This document shows positions 39,188-52,400 of a DNA stretch of 64,000 nt, piece by piece. This DNA is from Sapria himalayana (taxonomy: Eukaryota > Streptophyta > Magnoliopsida > Malpighiales > Rafflesiaceae). Position 1 is the stretch's first letter. Every line of letters starts with the position of its first letter. The notes beneath the pieces are model-generated. The model was given only the letters and a program-made list of their open reading frames with translations. It was not told where the DNA came from and did not search any database. Both the position numbers and the translations under genes were made by a program. The stretch lies in assembly GCA_029783825.1 (NCBI GenBank), contig JAREIK010000691.1, positions 293,933-357,932 of the forward strand, in the 5' to 3' direction.

Positions 39188-42100
39188 GCACTTTCAGTTA
39201 AGTATAACATTGATGGTGTTTATGTCGTACAAGTTGCGGTGAATCTCACAAGTTATTTCGGGTTATTGGCACGTACTATGGTCCCAATTAGATATAGCAC
39301 TTGGCACCATGTACCTAAGTAATTGAAGAATAAATTGTGGGACTCCATTGAGGTAAACTTGTATTTTTATTTTCTATTTATAACGTTTTCTAATTTTATT
39401 TGCAAATTTTTTTAAAAACTAATAACTATATTCATTACTTCTAAGCTGCATTTTCATTGGATTGTAAAAGTAGAAGGAACTGTATGAAAACAATTGGCAG
39501 GTGCTTTAGATCTCTCAAGAACATGCTGACTGCAAAGTATATCATTCAATTCAAAGACCAATTAGAGCTTCTTAAAAAACCACTAGTTGAATACAATTTT
39601 ATTGAAGATGAAAAATAAATAATTTTTGTCAAAGAAAGATTGACTCAAAGATTTCAGGTAAATTTCTAATTATTTTCATGGCATTTTCTCATTTTTTTCT
39701 TTACTTAATATAAATTAAAATTTGTAGGAGTTTAGAGAAGTTCAAAAGGAAAGAAGGAAGAAGCATATTTATAATCATCATCTTAGTAGGAAAGGATATG
39801 CTGGACTTGAGGAGGAGATGGTAAGTTAAAAATGTTGTTACTTTACTTTTTATCTTATGTTGAATTTGCCTAGAGACTCATTATATTACATTGTAATATT
39901 GTAAAAGTCAGTAGAAACTGACTTTACTAGAGTCATTGATAGAAGTGTATTATGGAAGAAAGCAATGGTGAAAAAAGATGGCACGTATGATGAAGTGGGC
40001 ATTCCAGTAGTGGAGAAGATTGTAAGTATAAGTTATGGAATAAATATTTCATTTACGTTGATACCTTATTTATATTAACCAATATGACATTTAATTTTAT
40101 AATATAAATATATATCAGGATACGATGTTACAATAGTCATAAGAAAGTAGTTTGAATTTCAATGGAGATGACATAATTATAGAAGCATTGGGAACTCCTG
40201 AATATAGTGATTGAGTACGAGCTAAAGGAAAGCATTATACTCCACGAGAATATTTTAATTCTAACGCAGATAGTGCTTTGCGAGAATTTATGAAAGAATC
40301 CCAAGAGCGACAATCAAAGTTTGAGGCAAATATTTTATTCTAACTCTCTCAGATGGTACCCATTGCACCTCAATCTGATTTTATTCCAACTCTCTCATAT
40401 TGTCCTTCCTAAAAGCATTGAGCAACCAAAAAGTCATGTAGAAGACCACACTCCACCAATGCTAGAAGCAAACAAGATAAGTTGTATTTAATATTATGTT
40501 CTTTAATATAAATGTGTTAACACAAACTCATAATTTTAATATCAACTTACCTAGTAGATATGAAAATATAGAAGTAATGTTACAATATAAGTCAGCATGA
40601 TAAATTATATTAATAAGCTCATTAAGTTATGATAACTCAATTTTGTCTAACTAATTCTTTCCTACTTGGAAATTATCAACTTTAGATGATTGCATATAAC
40701 TAAACAATATTGTTTCATTTTACAGGTAAGGAATTGTCAATTGGCCATAGGGACAAAAGAAAATGTAGTTGCAGCTAGAACTATGGTACTTGAATGTGGT
40801 GCTAACTTCCTTGTTGCTGTGGATGTTTCTTATGATCCAAATGCATTACTTCATGTACCTATTCCAAGCCAAATTACCATTATTGGATGCTATTGGGCAT
40901 CAAATTTTATGGCCTACCCAATTAGTCATTTTTACTACACATCACATCCAGGTATCTGCTTTTTTTTAAATAAAAGTTTTTTTAATAATAATAATAAACC
41001 AATTTTATCTAGGAAAATTCTTATTTATACAATGATATTTTATGTTTGATAGGATTCAAAGAAATTTAAGAAATATAGTAATAAAGAGAGAACATTGAGT
41101 TTTAAAGATGAGAATCCTATAGATATCAAGAACTTTGCTACATTAGTTAGGCATTTGTTAAAGGATGACATAGTACATGCAGTAGAAATCATAGAGGAGG
41201 TTTTTGGACAGTTATTTAAGACCTTCCTCATGAAAGAAGATATGGATATCATAATATCATCAATAGAGGTGTCATCTAATTGTCTTATGTTCTATATATG
41301 GTAATAGAAACATTTAATATGTTTTTCATATATTTTAACTATCTTATTTATGTTTTACTTTTTCATAATGAGAATTGTATTTAATATTAGTTAAATTAAA
41401 ATATTAAAACTTTTAAATAATGCATGAAATTAAATCAGGCACTTGCATACAAAGATGGTTGATGCTAAAGAGGTAGAGCTATTTATTTTTGTAAATCCAT
41501 CCTTGGTTTCCAAAGCTGGATTGGGAGAAGCAAGCAAGAAAAATAGGTCAAGGGTTATAGCTAATCGGTTGATGAATGCAAATAATGCAGATTTTGTTTT
41601 TATTCCATATAACCCAGAGTAAGTTATTTAACATAAGTAAGATTATAAGTATGCATATTTATCAAATTATAAATGTTATGTTGTTACACTAATGTTAATT
41701 TTGTAGTTGTCATTGGATATTGGTGGTACTTGACATAAGGACTTTGATCGCCTATTATCTTGATTCCTTGAAACATCAACCTTCAGATGATCTTAAAGAT
41801 ATTGTTAATATGTAAGGTTTCCCTTTCATATTATAGAATGAAGCATTTTTGGTAACAAAAAGTTTTTTTCTTCATGCATGGCTCTAAGAAATCATCACCT
41901 TAAAAAACATAAATCATCAAAAAGAGAGCCTAATTGGGTTGTACTATGGGTACATAACTCATTAAGTGAGTAATAAAATATTTAGTTTCTTCTGCTTACT
42001 TTTAAACTTAGTACAATATTACCATATATATATATATATATAATGATTTTATTTTCCATTCAATGCCCAATACAACAAGGTAGTGTTGAATGTGGATACT

Positions 42101-42350
42101 ATGTGATGAGATATATGAGAGATATTATTCTCGATCAAGGATGTCTTACAACAAAGGTATGTGTTGATTTGTTTTTTCTCAATATATCAGGTTTCTTTTA
42201 TTTTCCAATTTTATTGACAAAAATAATACTTTACTTTTTAATAGTTTATTGGGATGAAATCATACAACAAAGATGAGTTGGATGAAATCATACAACAAAG
42301 ATGATTTGGATGAAGTACGATCTTAATGGGTGATGTTGGTGACTCAATTA
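39188..42350 (+). pseudogene. CACTA-associated gene with C-terminal Ulp1-like protease, 5'-truncated
   Basis: Exons in order: LLARTMVPIRYSTWHHVPK and KNKLWDSIE (39188-39351); LDCKSRRNCMKTIGRCFRS through FVKERLTQRFQ (39455-39656); EFREVQKERRKKHIYNHHLS (39728-39822); DRSVLWKKAMVKKDGTYDE-like (39905-40021); EALGTPEYS and KGKHYTPREYFNS (40120-40490); RNCQLAIGTKENVVAARTM through IPSQITIIG (40727-40950); DIKNFATLVRHLLKDDIVHA (41054-41270); VDAKEVELFIFVNPSLVSKAGLGEASKKNR (41440-41620, quoted in parts of the exon); CHWILVVLDIRTLIAYYLDSL (41706-41815); QQGSVECGYYVMRYMRDII (42065-42157). The last two hold the His (CHW), Asp (YYLDSL) and Cys (ECGYYV) of a C48 Ulp1/SENP-type protease. Such genes ride on plant CACTA elements; the substrate is not known. 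In-frame stops (for example near 39320 and 39616) show it is dead. Confidence 0.85.
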
Positions 42351-43640
42351 ATACTTTCCTCGCTTTGAAAAGCATTGGGGACACCTTTTTGTATTGAAGC
42401 ATGAACAAATTTTGGCATTTCCAACTTTAACTTTTGATAATGTTCATACTTTATCTCTTTTGACCCAAACTATGACTGAAAGTAAATTGTTAGATATAAT
42501 CATTTAAAGAGATTTTAGTATTTTCCTTACACATTCATTATATTTCTCTAATTTCCAAATGTTGAATTACGTTAGTATATTGTATCCATGATTTATAGGT
42601 GTTTAAAGGTAAACTTATATTTGGTCAAGTTAGAAGATCTTTCACCTTTGGAATGGTCCATGTACTATTGTGATAATAAAGATATTTTTTATAATGAGAT
42701 TATGTTTATTACTTCTTACTTTCTATTAAATATCAAAACTTGAATATGCAATTGAAATTTTATTGTTATCATATTATCTTTTGTTTATGCTGTCAACCAT
42801 AGATTTTTTTTTGTAGATTGGCAATGGAAAAAATTGTGATTTTGACTTTTGGCTTCAATACTTTACCACAACATTTTAAATTACCATTTCACCCTTATAA
42901 AATACAATTATTATTTCAAGGCACAATTATTTTTTTCACGCAGCCTTTATTTTATTAATGAATCTAAAACTATAAGTTGATTGGAATACTATATTTGTGT
43001 ATTCAAATAGAACTTGAAATTACATTACATAGCATCTCATCGAGTTTTTTTGAAGTGTTGGGAAGATGGAAAGTAATTTAACTATTCTTTTTATTATATT
43101 TATTTGGTTTTTGTAGTATTTTTTCAAGTTGTTTGTGAGATCTTTCAACTCACTACACACATATAGGTTTTAAATGAATTATTATTGTTTTGTATTTTAA
43201 AAAATTTGATCAACTTTTATGTTATAATTGATAAATCTTCTACTTTATATTTTATCCATTACTACTAACTTTGTTTTTGTTGTTGTTAAATTTGTTTAAT
43301 CGTATACGTCAATTGTTATATAAATTATTTTTATGATATGTTGTTATCATTCATGTTTTTTTTCCAATGCTCTATAATATATTTTTTTCTGCAAGTGTAA
43401 TTAATTATTGTTCATCTTTTTGTATGTAGGTTACCTTATTTAGAAATTAACTTTCAACTTTGTCAGGCTAGCATGAACCAGTTTTTTTATGATAAGGCAT
43501 AATTGGGTTGCATATATCAGAAACTTTAAATTGAATTAAAGAAACAAATGTTGAAATTGTGTTATATTTTTTTTGAATTGTAAGAAATCCAAGTTCCCCA
43601 TTGTACTTGATAACTTTATTCTTGGTATGGGTTGTAAAGA
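42351..43640 (+). other. 3' untranslated interior of CACTA left copy
   Basis: No gene recognised. AT-rich sequence with a fully inverse counterpart at about 45060-46400. Confidence 0.6.
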
Positions 43641-44002
43641 ATATTGTTCTTATGTGAATGCAGTATTACAATAACAGGTGAAAATATATTTATAATAATT
43701 ATTAAATTTATATTTAATTAAATCATTATCTTCCTTGACACTTTTACTAAGTGTCATAGTATTCAAATAATTTAAGATTGATACAACAAATTTTGACGTT
43801 TTTTGCGTATCAAGGTAGATTATTATAATAAACAATGACACTTTATTTTAGCGCCAATGTATGATTCAACGAAACTACAAAAAACATCATTATATGCAAA
43901 GACTTTTTATGTCAGGCTAGCGGATGACGCTATCGATAAGAAACATGAATTATATATAATGACACTTTTTAAGTGTCTTTGATTATGTTTTTTGTTGTAG
44001 TG

Positions 44003-44687
44003 TAGACTAATAAACAGATAGAAAGATAGATACAAAATAGATTGAAAGATTGAAAGTTTCATAGATTGATAGAGAAATAAATATACAAAATATAGATAAA
44101 TAGAGAGATAGATATTCATATATACAGTTAGGTAGATAGAAAGATAGACATATATATAGATAGAAAAATAGATAGATATGTAGATATACATACTGACAAA
44201 TAGATATATACTCTTTTAAATAGTTATACAAATAGATAGATAGTTAGTTAGATAGTTAGTGAATTATATGGAAAAAAGATATTTAGATAGATAGAATAAT
44301 AGATTGAAAGATATATAGATAGATAGATAAACATATAGATAGACAAATAGATAGACAGTAATATAGATAGATAGATAGATTATTAGTCATATAGATAAAT
44401 AGATAGATAGATAGACATATAGATAGATAGTTAGTTAAATAGTTAGATAGATAGACAGACATATAAATAGATAGTCAGATAGATACATAAACATGTAAAA
44501 AGATAGAAAAATAGATAGATAGACATATAGATATATACATAAATAACAGATAGACAAATAGACTGATAGACTAAAATGTAGTTAGATAGTTTGGTGAATA
44601 GAAAGATAGATTGACTGAGTGAAAGACAATTAGATAGTTAGACAATTTGATAGATGAAGTGATAAATAGATATACATATATATTGAA
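44003..44687. repeat. GATA spacer between two facing CACTA copies
   Basis: TAGA repeats. The part 44003-44330 is repeated in the same orientation at about 55436-55765, including the rare words gattgaaagtttcatag, tactcttttaaatagttata and gtgaattatatggaaaaaag. Confidence 0.93.
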
Positions 44688-44801
44688 CACTACAACAAAA
44701 ACCATAATCAATGATGCCTAAAAAGTATCATTATATATATATAATGTCGCTTATCAAGAGCATCATCCGCTAGAGTGACATAAAAAGTCTATACATATAA
44801 A

Positions 44802-44921
44802 GATGTTTTTTTATAGTGTCGTTGAATCATACCTTGACGCTAAAATAAAGTGTCATTTTTATTAACAATGACGTTTATTTTAGCGTCAAGGTATGATTCA
44901 ATGACACTGCAAAAAAACATC
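44802..44921. repeat. 120-nt near-perfect hairpin near CACTA end
   Basis: Arms of about 56 nt (44802-44857 and 44866-44921) are reverse complements with only a few mismatches and a very short loop. Shared core: gaatcataccttgacgctaa and its inverse. The sister copy at 43840-43895 has only one arm. Confidence 0.85.
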
Positions 44922-44939
44922 ATTATATGTTGTAGCTAT

Positions 44940-46400
44940 CGTAAATTTTTTTTAATACTATGGTGCTTAGAAAAAGCGTCAAGGAAGATTATAATTTAAA
45001 TAAATTTAAATTTAATAATTATTGTAAATATATTTTCACCTGTTATTGTAATACTACATGCACATAAGAACAACATTCTTTACAATCCATTCCAAGAATA
45101 TAGTTTTCAAGTACAATGGGGAACTCAGACTTCTTACAAATCAAAAATAAAATATAACACAATTTCAACATTCGTTTCTTAAGTTCAATTAAAAATTTCT
45201 GATATATGCAACCCAATTGTGCCTTAACTCCATAAAACTAGTTCATGCTAGCCTGACAAAGTTGAGAGTTAATTTCTAAATAAGGTAACCTGCATACAAA
45301 TAGATGAACAATAAATACTTACACTTATAGAAATAAATATATTATAGAGAATTGGAAAAAAAAACAGGAATGATAACAACATATCATAAAAATAATTTAT
45401 ATAACAAATGACATATACGATTAAATAAATTTAACAACAACAAAAAGAAAGTTAGTAGTAATGGATAAAATATAAAGCTGGAGATTTATCAATTATGGTA
45501 TAAAAGTTGATAAAATTTTTTAAAATACAAAACAATAATAATCCATTTAAAACCTAAAGGTGTGTAGTGAGTTTAAAGATCTCACAAACAACTTGAAAAA
45601 ATACTACAAAAACTAATTAAATATCATAAAAAATGAAAAGTTAAATTACTTGTCATCTTCCCAACACATCAAAAAAACTTGATGAGATGCTATGTAATTT
45701 AATTTCAAGTTCTATTTGATTACACAAATATAGTAATCCAATCAACATATAGTTTTAGATTTATTAATAAAATATTGGTTGCATTAAAAAAAATTTGTGC
45801 CTTTAAATAATTATTGTGTTTTATAAAGGTGAAAAGGTAATTTACATTGTTGTGGTAAAGTAGTGAAGCCAAAATTTGAATCACAATTTATTCCATTATC
45901 AATCTACAACAAAAAATCTATGGTTGACAACATACATAAATGATAGAATGAAAACAAAAAAATTCTAATTACTTATTCAAGTTTTGAATATTTAATTGAA
46001 AGTAAGAAGTAATAACTATGATCTCATTAAAAAAAATACATTTATTATCACAATAGTGCATGGACCATTCCAAAGTAGGAAGATCTCCTAACTTGACCAA
46101 AAAAAAGTTTACCTTTAAACACCTAAGAATCATGCATTCAATATACTAACATAATTCAACATATGAAAAATATTGAAATATAATGATGGTGTAAGTTAAA
46201 TACTAAAATGTCTTCAAATGATTATGTCGAACAATTTACCTTCAGTCATAGTTTTGTTAAAAAGAGATATAAATTACGAATCTCATCAAAAGTTAAAGTT
46301 GTAAATCCCAAAATTTGTTCATGCTTCAATACAAAAAAGTGTCCCCAATGCTTTTCAAACCGAGGAAAGTATTAATTGAGTCATCAACATCACCCATTCA
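44940..46400 (-). other. 3' untranslated interior of CACTA right copy
   Basis: No gene recognised; inverse counterpart of 42350-43830. Confidence 0.6.
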
Positions 46401-49400
46401 GATCGTACTTCATCCAACTCATCTTTGTTGTATGATTCCTTCCCATTAAACCGTTGAAAAGTAAAGTATTATCTTAATCAAAAAGATTGGAAAACTAAAA
46501 ATAACTGATATATTGAGAAACAACAAATCAACACATACCTTTGATGTTAGACATCCTTGATCAAGAATGATATCTCTCATATATCTCATCACATAGTATC
46601 CACATTCAACACTACCTTGTTGTCTTAGCACTGAATGTAAAATAAAATCAATATATATATATATGGAGTTACTTGCAAGTCATATTGTAAAAAGTTTAAA
46701 ATTTAGTAGAAGACACTAAATATTATACTACTCAGTTAATGAGTTATGTATCCCTAGTACAACCCAATTATGCTCTCTTTTTGATGATATATGTTTTTTA
46801 AAGTGAAGATTTTTTTGAGTCCTGCATTAAGAAAAAAAATTTATGTTGCCACCAAATGCTTCATTTTATAATAAGAAAGGAAAAACTTACATATTAACAA
46901 TGTCTTTAAGATCATTTGTAGGTTGATGATGCAAGGAAACAAGATAATAGGCGATCAAAGTCCTTATTTCAAGTACCACCAATACCCAATGACAACTACA
47001 AAATTTAAAATTAGTGTAACAACATATCATTTATAATTTGACATAAATGCATACTTATAATCTTACTTATGTTAAAAAACTTACCGTGGGTTATATGGAT
47101 TAAAAACTAAATCTACATTATTTGCATTCATCAACCGATTAGCTATAATTCTTGACCTATTTTTCTTGCTTGCTTCTCCCAATCCAGCTTTGGAAACCAA
47201 GGTCGGATTTACAAAAATAAATTGTTCTGCCTTTTTAGTATCAACCATTTTTTTATGCAAATGCCTGATTAAATTTCACACAATATTTAAAAGTTATAAT
47301 ATTTTAATTTAAGTAATATTAAATACGATTCGCATAATGAAAAATTAAAGCATAAATAAGATAGTTAAAATAAATGAAAAAATATTACATTTTTATCTTA
47401 CCATATATAGAACAAAAGGCAATTAGATGACACCTCTATTGATGATATAATGATATCCATGTCTTCTTTCATGATAAAGGTCTTAAATGACTATCCAAAA
47501 ATCTCTTCTATGATTTCTACTGCATGTACGATCTCATCCTTTAACAAGCGACCAACTAATGTAGCAAAGTTCTTGATATCTACGGGATTCTCTTTATTTA
47601 AACTCAGTGTTCTCTCTCTAGTACTCTGTTTCTTAAATTTCTTTGAATCCTATCAAACATAAAATATCTTTGTATAAATAAGAATTGTCTTAGATAAACT
47701 AGTATTATTATTATTATTAAGAAATATTTTATTTTAAAAAAAACCACATACCTGGATGCGAAAAGTAGAAGGAATAACAAATTGGGCAGGCCATAAAATT
47801 TGATGCCCAATAGCATCTCCAATAGTGGTAATTTGGCTTGGAATAGGTACAGAAAGTAATGCATTTGGATCATAAGAAACATCCACGGCAACAAGGCAGT
47901 TATCACCACATTCAAGTACCATAGTTCCAGCTGCGACAACATTTTCTTTTGTCCCTATGGCCAATTGACAATTCCTTTCATATAAAAGGAAGCTTTGTTG
48001 TTTAGTTATATTCAATCATCTAAAGTTGAAAATTTTCACGTAGAAAAGTATTAGTTAGACAAAATTGAGTTATCATAACTTAATGAGATTATTAATATAA
48101 TTTATCATGCTAACTTATATTGTAACATTACTTCTATATTTTCATATCAACTAGGTAAGTTGATATAAAAATTATGAGTTTGTGATACCACATTTATATT
48201 AAAGAACATAATATTAAATACAACTAACCTTTTTTGCTGCTAGCATTGGTGGAGTGTGGTCTTCTACTCGACGTTTTGGTTGCTCAACACTTTCCGGAAG
48301 GACAATATATTTTTTAAGCATGTTAGAGGTACCAATATCAGATGGAGATGCGGTGGGTACCATTTGAGAGAGTTGGAATAAGATCTTTGCCTCAAACATT
48401 GATTATCGCTCTTGCGATTCTTTCATAAATTCTCACAAAGCACTATCAGTCATAGAATGAAAATAATTTCGTGGAGTATAATGCTTTCCTTTAGCTTGTA
48501 CTCAACCACTATATTCTGTAGTTCCCAATGCTTCTATAAGTATGTCATTTCCATTGAAACTCAAACTACTTTCTTGTGACTGTCATAACTTCATATCCTG
48601 ATACACAATTATATTATAAAATTAAATGTCATATTGGTTACAATAAATAAGTTTATACCGTAAATGAAATATTTGTTCCATAACTTATACTTATAATATT
48701 CTCCACTACTGGAATGACCACTTCATCATACGTGCCATCTTTTTTAACCATCGCTTTCTTCCATAATACACTTCTATCTATGACTGAAGTAAAGTCGGTT
48801 TCTACTGACTTTTACAATATTGCAATGTAATATAATGAGTCTCTAGGAAAATTTAACATAAAATAAAAAGTAAAGTAACAACATATTTAACTTATCATCT
48901 CCGTTTCAAGACCAGCATATCCCTTCCTACTAAGATGATGATTATAAATATGATTTTTCCTTCTTTCCTTTTGAACTTCTCTAAACTCCTACAATTTTTA
49001 ATTTATATTTAGGAAAGAAAAATTGAGAAAATTCAATGAAAATAATTAGAAATATACCTGAAATCTTTGAGTCACTCTTTCTTTGACAAAAATTTTCCAA
49101 TCTTCATCTTCAATAAAATTGTATTCAGATGGTGGGTTTTTAAGAAGCACTAGTTGGTCTTTGAATGGAATGATATACTTTGCTGTCAACATGTTCTTGA
49201 AAGATCTAAAGCATCTGCCAATTGTTTTCATACAATTTCTTTTACTTTTACAATCCAATGTAAATGCATCCTAGAAGTAATGAACATAGTTATAAGTTGT
49301 TAAAAAAATTTACAAATAAAATTAGAAAACGTCAAAAATATAAAAAATAAATACAAGTTTACCCCAATGGAGTCTCACAATTTATTCTTCAATTACTTGT

Positions 49401-49640
49401 GTACATGGTGCCAAGTGCTATATTTAAATTGGACAATGGTACGTGCCAATACCCCTAAATAACTTGTGAGATACACCGTAGCTTGTCCGACATAAACACC
49501 ATCGACATTATACTGAACAGAAAGTTTAATTGCTTTGCTTATATTCTTGATAATTATTGGCTTTCTTGTTATCCCTCTACATATATTTCTTGTAGCAGCT
49601 TTATCTAGTTGTTTTGTTTCCATACCTATTAAAATAATAA
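46401..49640 (-). pseudogene. CACTA-associated gene with C-terminal Ulp1-like protease, right copy
   Basis: Reading from 49640 down: METKQLDKAATRNICRGITR start region and SYLGVLARTIVQFKYSTWHHV (49393-49620); CKSKRNCMKTIGRCFRSFKN through FVKERVTQRFQ (49060-49258); VQKERRKNHIYNHHLSRKGYAGLE (48895-48985); SVIDRSVLWKKAMVKKDGTYDE (48690-48815); EALGTTEYS, KGKHYTPRNYF and QLSQMVPTASPSDIGTSNM (48230-48570); ERNCQLAIGTKENVVAAGTM (47750-47970); DIKNFATLVGRLLKDEIVHAV (47400-47640); FVNPTLVSKAGLGEASKKN (47100-47260); CHWVLVVLEIRTLIAYYLVSL (46890-47000); QQGSVECGYYVMRYMRDII (46540-46625). It extends further 5' than the left copy and shows the start. The catalytic Asp of YYLDSL is Val here, although His and Cys remain. 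In-frame stops (near 48515, 48480, 48420, 47500) mark it as a pseudogene. Confidence 0.85.
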
Positions 49641-50329
49641 TAATAACGTTTAAAAAGAAGTACAAAGAAATAAAAAAATATTTAAAAGGAAAAAATATAT
49701 CTAATTAAAGGCATTACCTAATCACCGACAAAACCAGCACCAACATCACAAAATCTACATAGAATGATGAAAACATAAATTATAAAACTTCACAAAATAG
49801 CAACACTAAACATGATGCCAAAAATATGATGCATAAGCCATGTACAACTCCACTTTCCACAGTTTTTAAATCAAAGCCGTATAGAAACTGATGACAAGAG
49901 TAATTGACTACAATTTCTATCTTTCGAGAACAAGGGAAGATCAAATTCAAGCTAGTATTGGGGGGAGTAAAACGAAACATATCCTCTAAAAGGCAGAAAT
50001 CGGATGAAGAAGAAAGTATCCATGAAAGTAACTTTCTAATATGATATGATTCTACAACCTTTACATCCAAGTACAAAAGAAATCAATAAAAATGAAGAGA
50101 AGCAAACAAAAAACTTACACTTTCACCCCTATTTTTACTCTGAATTAAATCTAAATAAGAATCAAGAGCATTTGATGCTAATTATTTGAGCATCAAAAAA
50201 CTCACTCAAATTATTTGAGGAAAGACTAATGAGACATTTCCAAAACTTATTTGATGCTACTTTTAAATCAGAGCTTCACATTTATTCTAAAGATGTTCAA
50301 AATTTTTATTAGTAGATGGTGTTTACTCT
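49641..50329. other. Unrecognised CACTA interior
   Basis: A minus-strand frame of 98 codons at 49780-50076 is open but matches nothing I know and has intron-like AT-rich neighbours. It could be part of the upstream exon set of the minus-strand gene. Beyond that I see nothing. Confidence 0.3.
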
Positions 50330-51480
50330 TCTTGTAGCTGTAATATATGTAAGAAGAATAGCTATGTTGAGAAAGTTTTATTGTATAATTCAAAACCTCA
50401 ATATTTTAACTATAAAAAAATTTATCATCTGTAAATAGTCTAACTATACTATTAATAAGCCAATTAATATAGAAGGATTATAAATTGATACATTAAGAGA
50501 ATAACTATACTATATCTGATAAGGAATCAAGAAGTATACTTTGGAAGGTGAAGATGTCCTAAAATTGTAATATCTCTATCAACCTCAACTCAAGAATGGA
50601 TTCTACATTGAACATGCATGAAGTAAAATAGTCTAACTTATGGCTCACAAGGTATGGAAACATGAATTATAAATGCTTTAAGCTTCATAGTCAAAGCAAT
50701 TTGGTGAAAGGGTAGTCCCTTAATATTGAAGTATAAAATATTGATCGTGGAGAATATGTTAAGGGTAAATAGTCCATGCAATCATTCCCAAAAAGGGTTG
50801 ATAAGACGTACCAATATATTCTTGACTTGGTTCACTTATATATTTGTGGACAAATGTTTGTATTATTCTATACGAACAATAACAATTTCATATTAGTTGT
50901 ACTTGGTTATTTAAGAATGATGTGAGTTTACTTTATTATATAAAAATCTAAAGTATACTTAATATCTAAGAAGTTTCAAAACTTAATTGAAAGATACTCC
51001 TAAATATAATAAAAGTACTTAAAAGTTAAAAGTGACAAATGGAAAGAGTCACTCTCTAAGCATTTTCTCTTCTACTATGAATAAAAATGAATTCATAGAT
51101 AATTCACAACTCCATAAATTTCTCACTATAATGATGATACTGTAAAGAAGAAGAATCATGTGATAATAAAGCTGCACTATATCCATGATGCCTCAAAAGA
51201 GTCTTCCAATATACTTATAAGCCAAAGTATCGACACTTCTATTTATCTGTTAAATAGAAGTCCAACCACAATCTTAATGCATCCCACTCCAATTAAAGTC
51301 TAGAGTTGAAAGAAGCCAAAAAGTAATAATTGGAGAGCAAATGAAAGTTTACATTGCTCACAAAATTCCAAGCATAAAAGAAAGAAATTAGATAATTCTC
51401 TCATATAATGGGAAATGTCTTCACTCCATCAAATCTACAAATGTCACTAAAGATAACTCAAATTTCACTAATATTCAAAA
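50330..51480 (+). pseudogene. Ty1/copia gag-pol fragment, decayed
   Basis: Near 50336-50430 a zinc-knuckle-like reading CNICKKNSYVEK..NSKPQ resembles the gag CCHC region. At 50640-50700 LWLTRYGNMNYKCFKLHSQ recalls the pre-integrase LWHxRxGHxN motif, and SFPKRVDKTYQYILDLVH follows (50780-50830). At 51130-51290 the readings KKKNHVIIKLHYIHDASKE and YLLNRSPTTILMHPTP match the end of the copia integrase core (ERKNRTI...YLLNRSPTK). Several frameshifts and stops. No LTRs were located. Confidence 0.75.
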
Positions 51481-51690
51481 AATTTGTTCAAAATATATAT
51501 TTATTAAAATCTCTATAAAAAATACTCAAATATGCATAACATAATAGTGAATACATACAAAATATCTCAAAAAAATTAGTAAATAAAATGTCAAATAATA
51601 ATTCAAGAAAAAGAACTAATCATTATAATTCAAAACTTAGTTGCATGGGGACATAACCATATAGGTTCTTGTTTCTTGGTGAGCATGAAT
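51481..51690. other. AT-rich spacer between LTR-element fragments
   Basis: Nothing recognisable. Confidence 0.4.
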
Positions 51691-51900
51691 AATATATAAT
51701 TAATTTATTTTCAAACACATTAGAAAATCACTTTAAAAATCTCAAATATTGGAGTTTCAAGTAAAAGTTTAATGTGTTGAATTATAAGTTAGAAAAGGCT
51801 AACATGGTAGTTGATGAACTAAGCCATGAGATTGAGGTTGATGTAATCAATAACCTTCAATATCTACAAAAAGAACATATCAAACAAGACTACTGTAACA
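51691..51900 (+). pseudogene. Ty3/gypsy RNase H tail fragment
   Basis: Readings in two frames, LKYWSFK then LNYKLEKANMVVDELSHEIEV, match the end of the gypsy RNase H/connection region (usual form PGKANVVADALSR). A frameshift separates the two parts. It probably belongs with the integrase fragment 500 bp downstream. Confidence 0.65.
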
Positions 51901-52400
51901 TTTAATTTCTATTTCAATGATATAATATGTCATTGAAGGAAAGATTTAGAAAGATTATGACATAAGGGAGTTACACAATGTCCAGTGCCACAATAATATT
52001 GAATCTAGAAGATTCTATAAGATTCTAGAATATCCAAGTTAAGCTCAGCAGTATGTTTAGGCCAAAGTTCAATTGATGCTCTATAATTTTTAATGTTTGT
52101 TTGTTTTTTACAATCTAAGAATATGACATAAGGCAGAATTGTCAAAAGTTTAATATATCTATATGTCATAAGGTAGAAATTTCACAAGGCAGAATTTTTA
52201 ATGTTAGGGTACAAGAGAGCACTCGAATTATCATAAGTAAAATAAATTGGAGAAGAAGTTTGCATTGAATCAGAGATAGAAATAAGACTTTTCAAATCAC
52301 CAATTTCCTCTAGATGGAATCTTAGAAATGACTAGTGCCAAACTAACAAATGGCCTCGACACCGTGGATTGGTATTCTATGACAAAGGAAAACATTTCCA
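51901..52400. other. Unrecognised stretch between gypsy fragments
   Basis: No clear coding match. Two copies of the word cataaggcagaa (about 52128 and 52178-52190) lie in it. Confidence 0.35.

Larger units (their letters stand above)
39188..44002 (+). mobile_element. 3' half of a CACTA element (CACTACAACAAAAA family)
   Basis: Ends at 44002 with ttttttgttgtagtg, preceded by subterminal tgacactttttaagtgtc words. It is the inverse of 44688-49530 over nearly its whole length. On the left it begins abruptly from the GATA array at about 39188, in the middle of the homologous coding region, so its 5' half was deleted. Confidence 0.8.
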
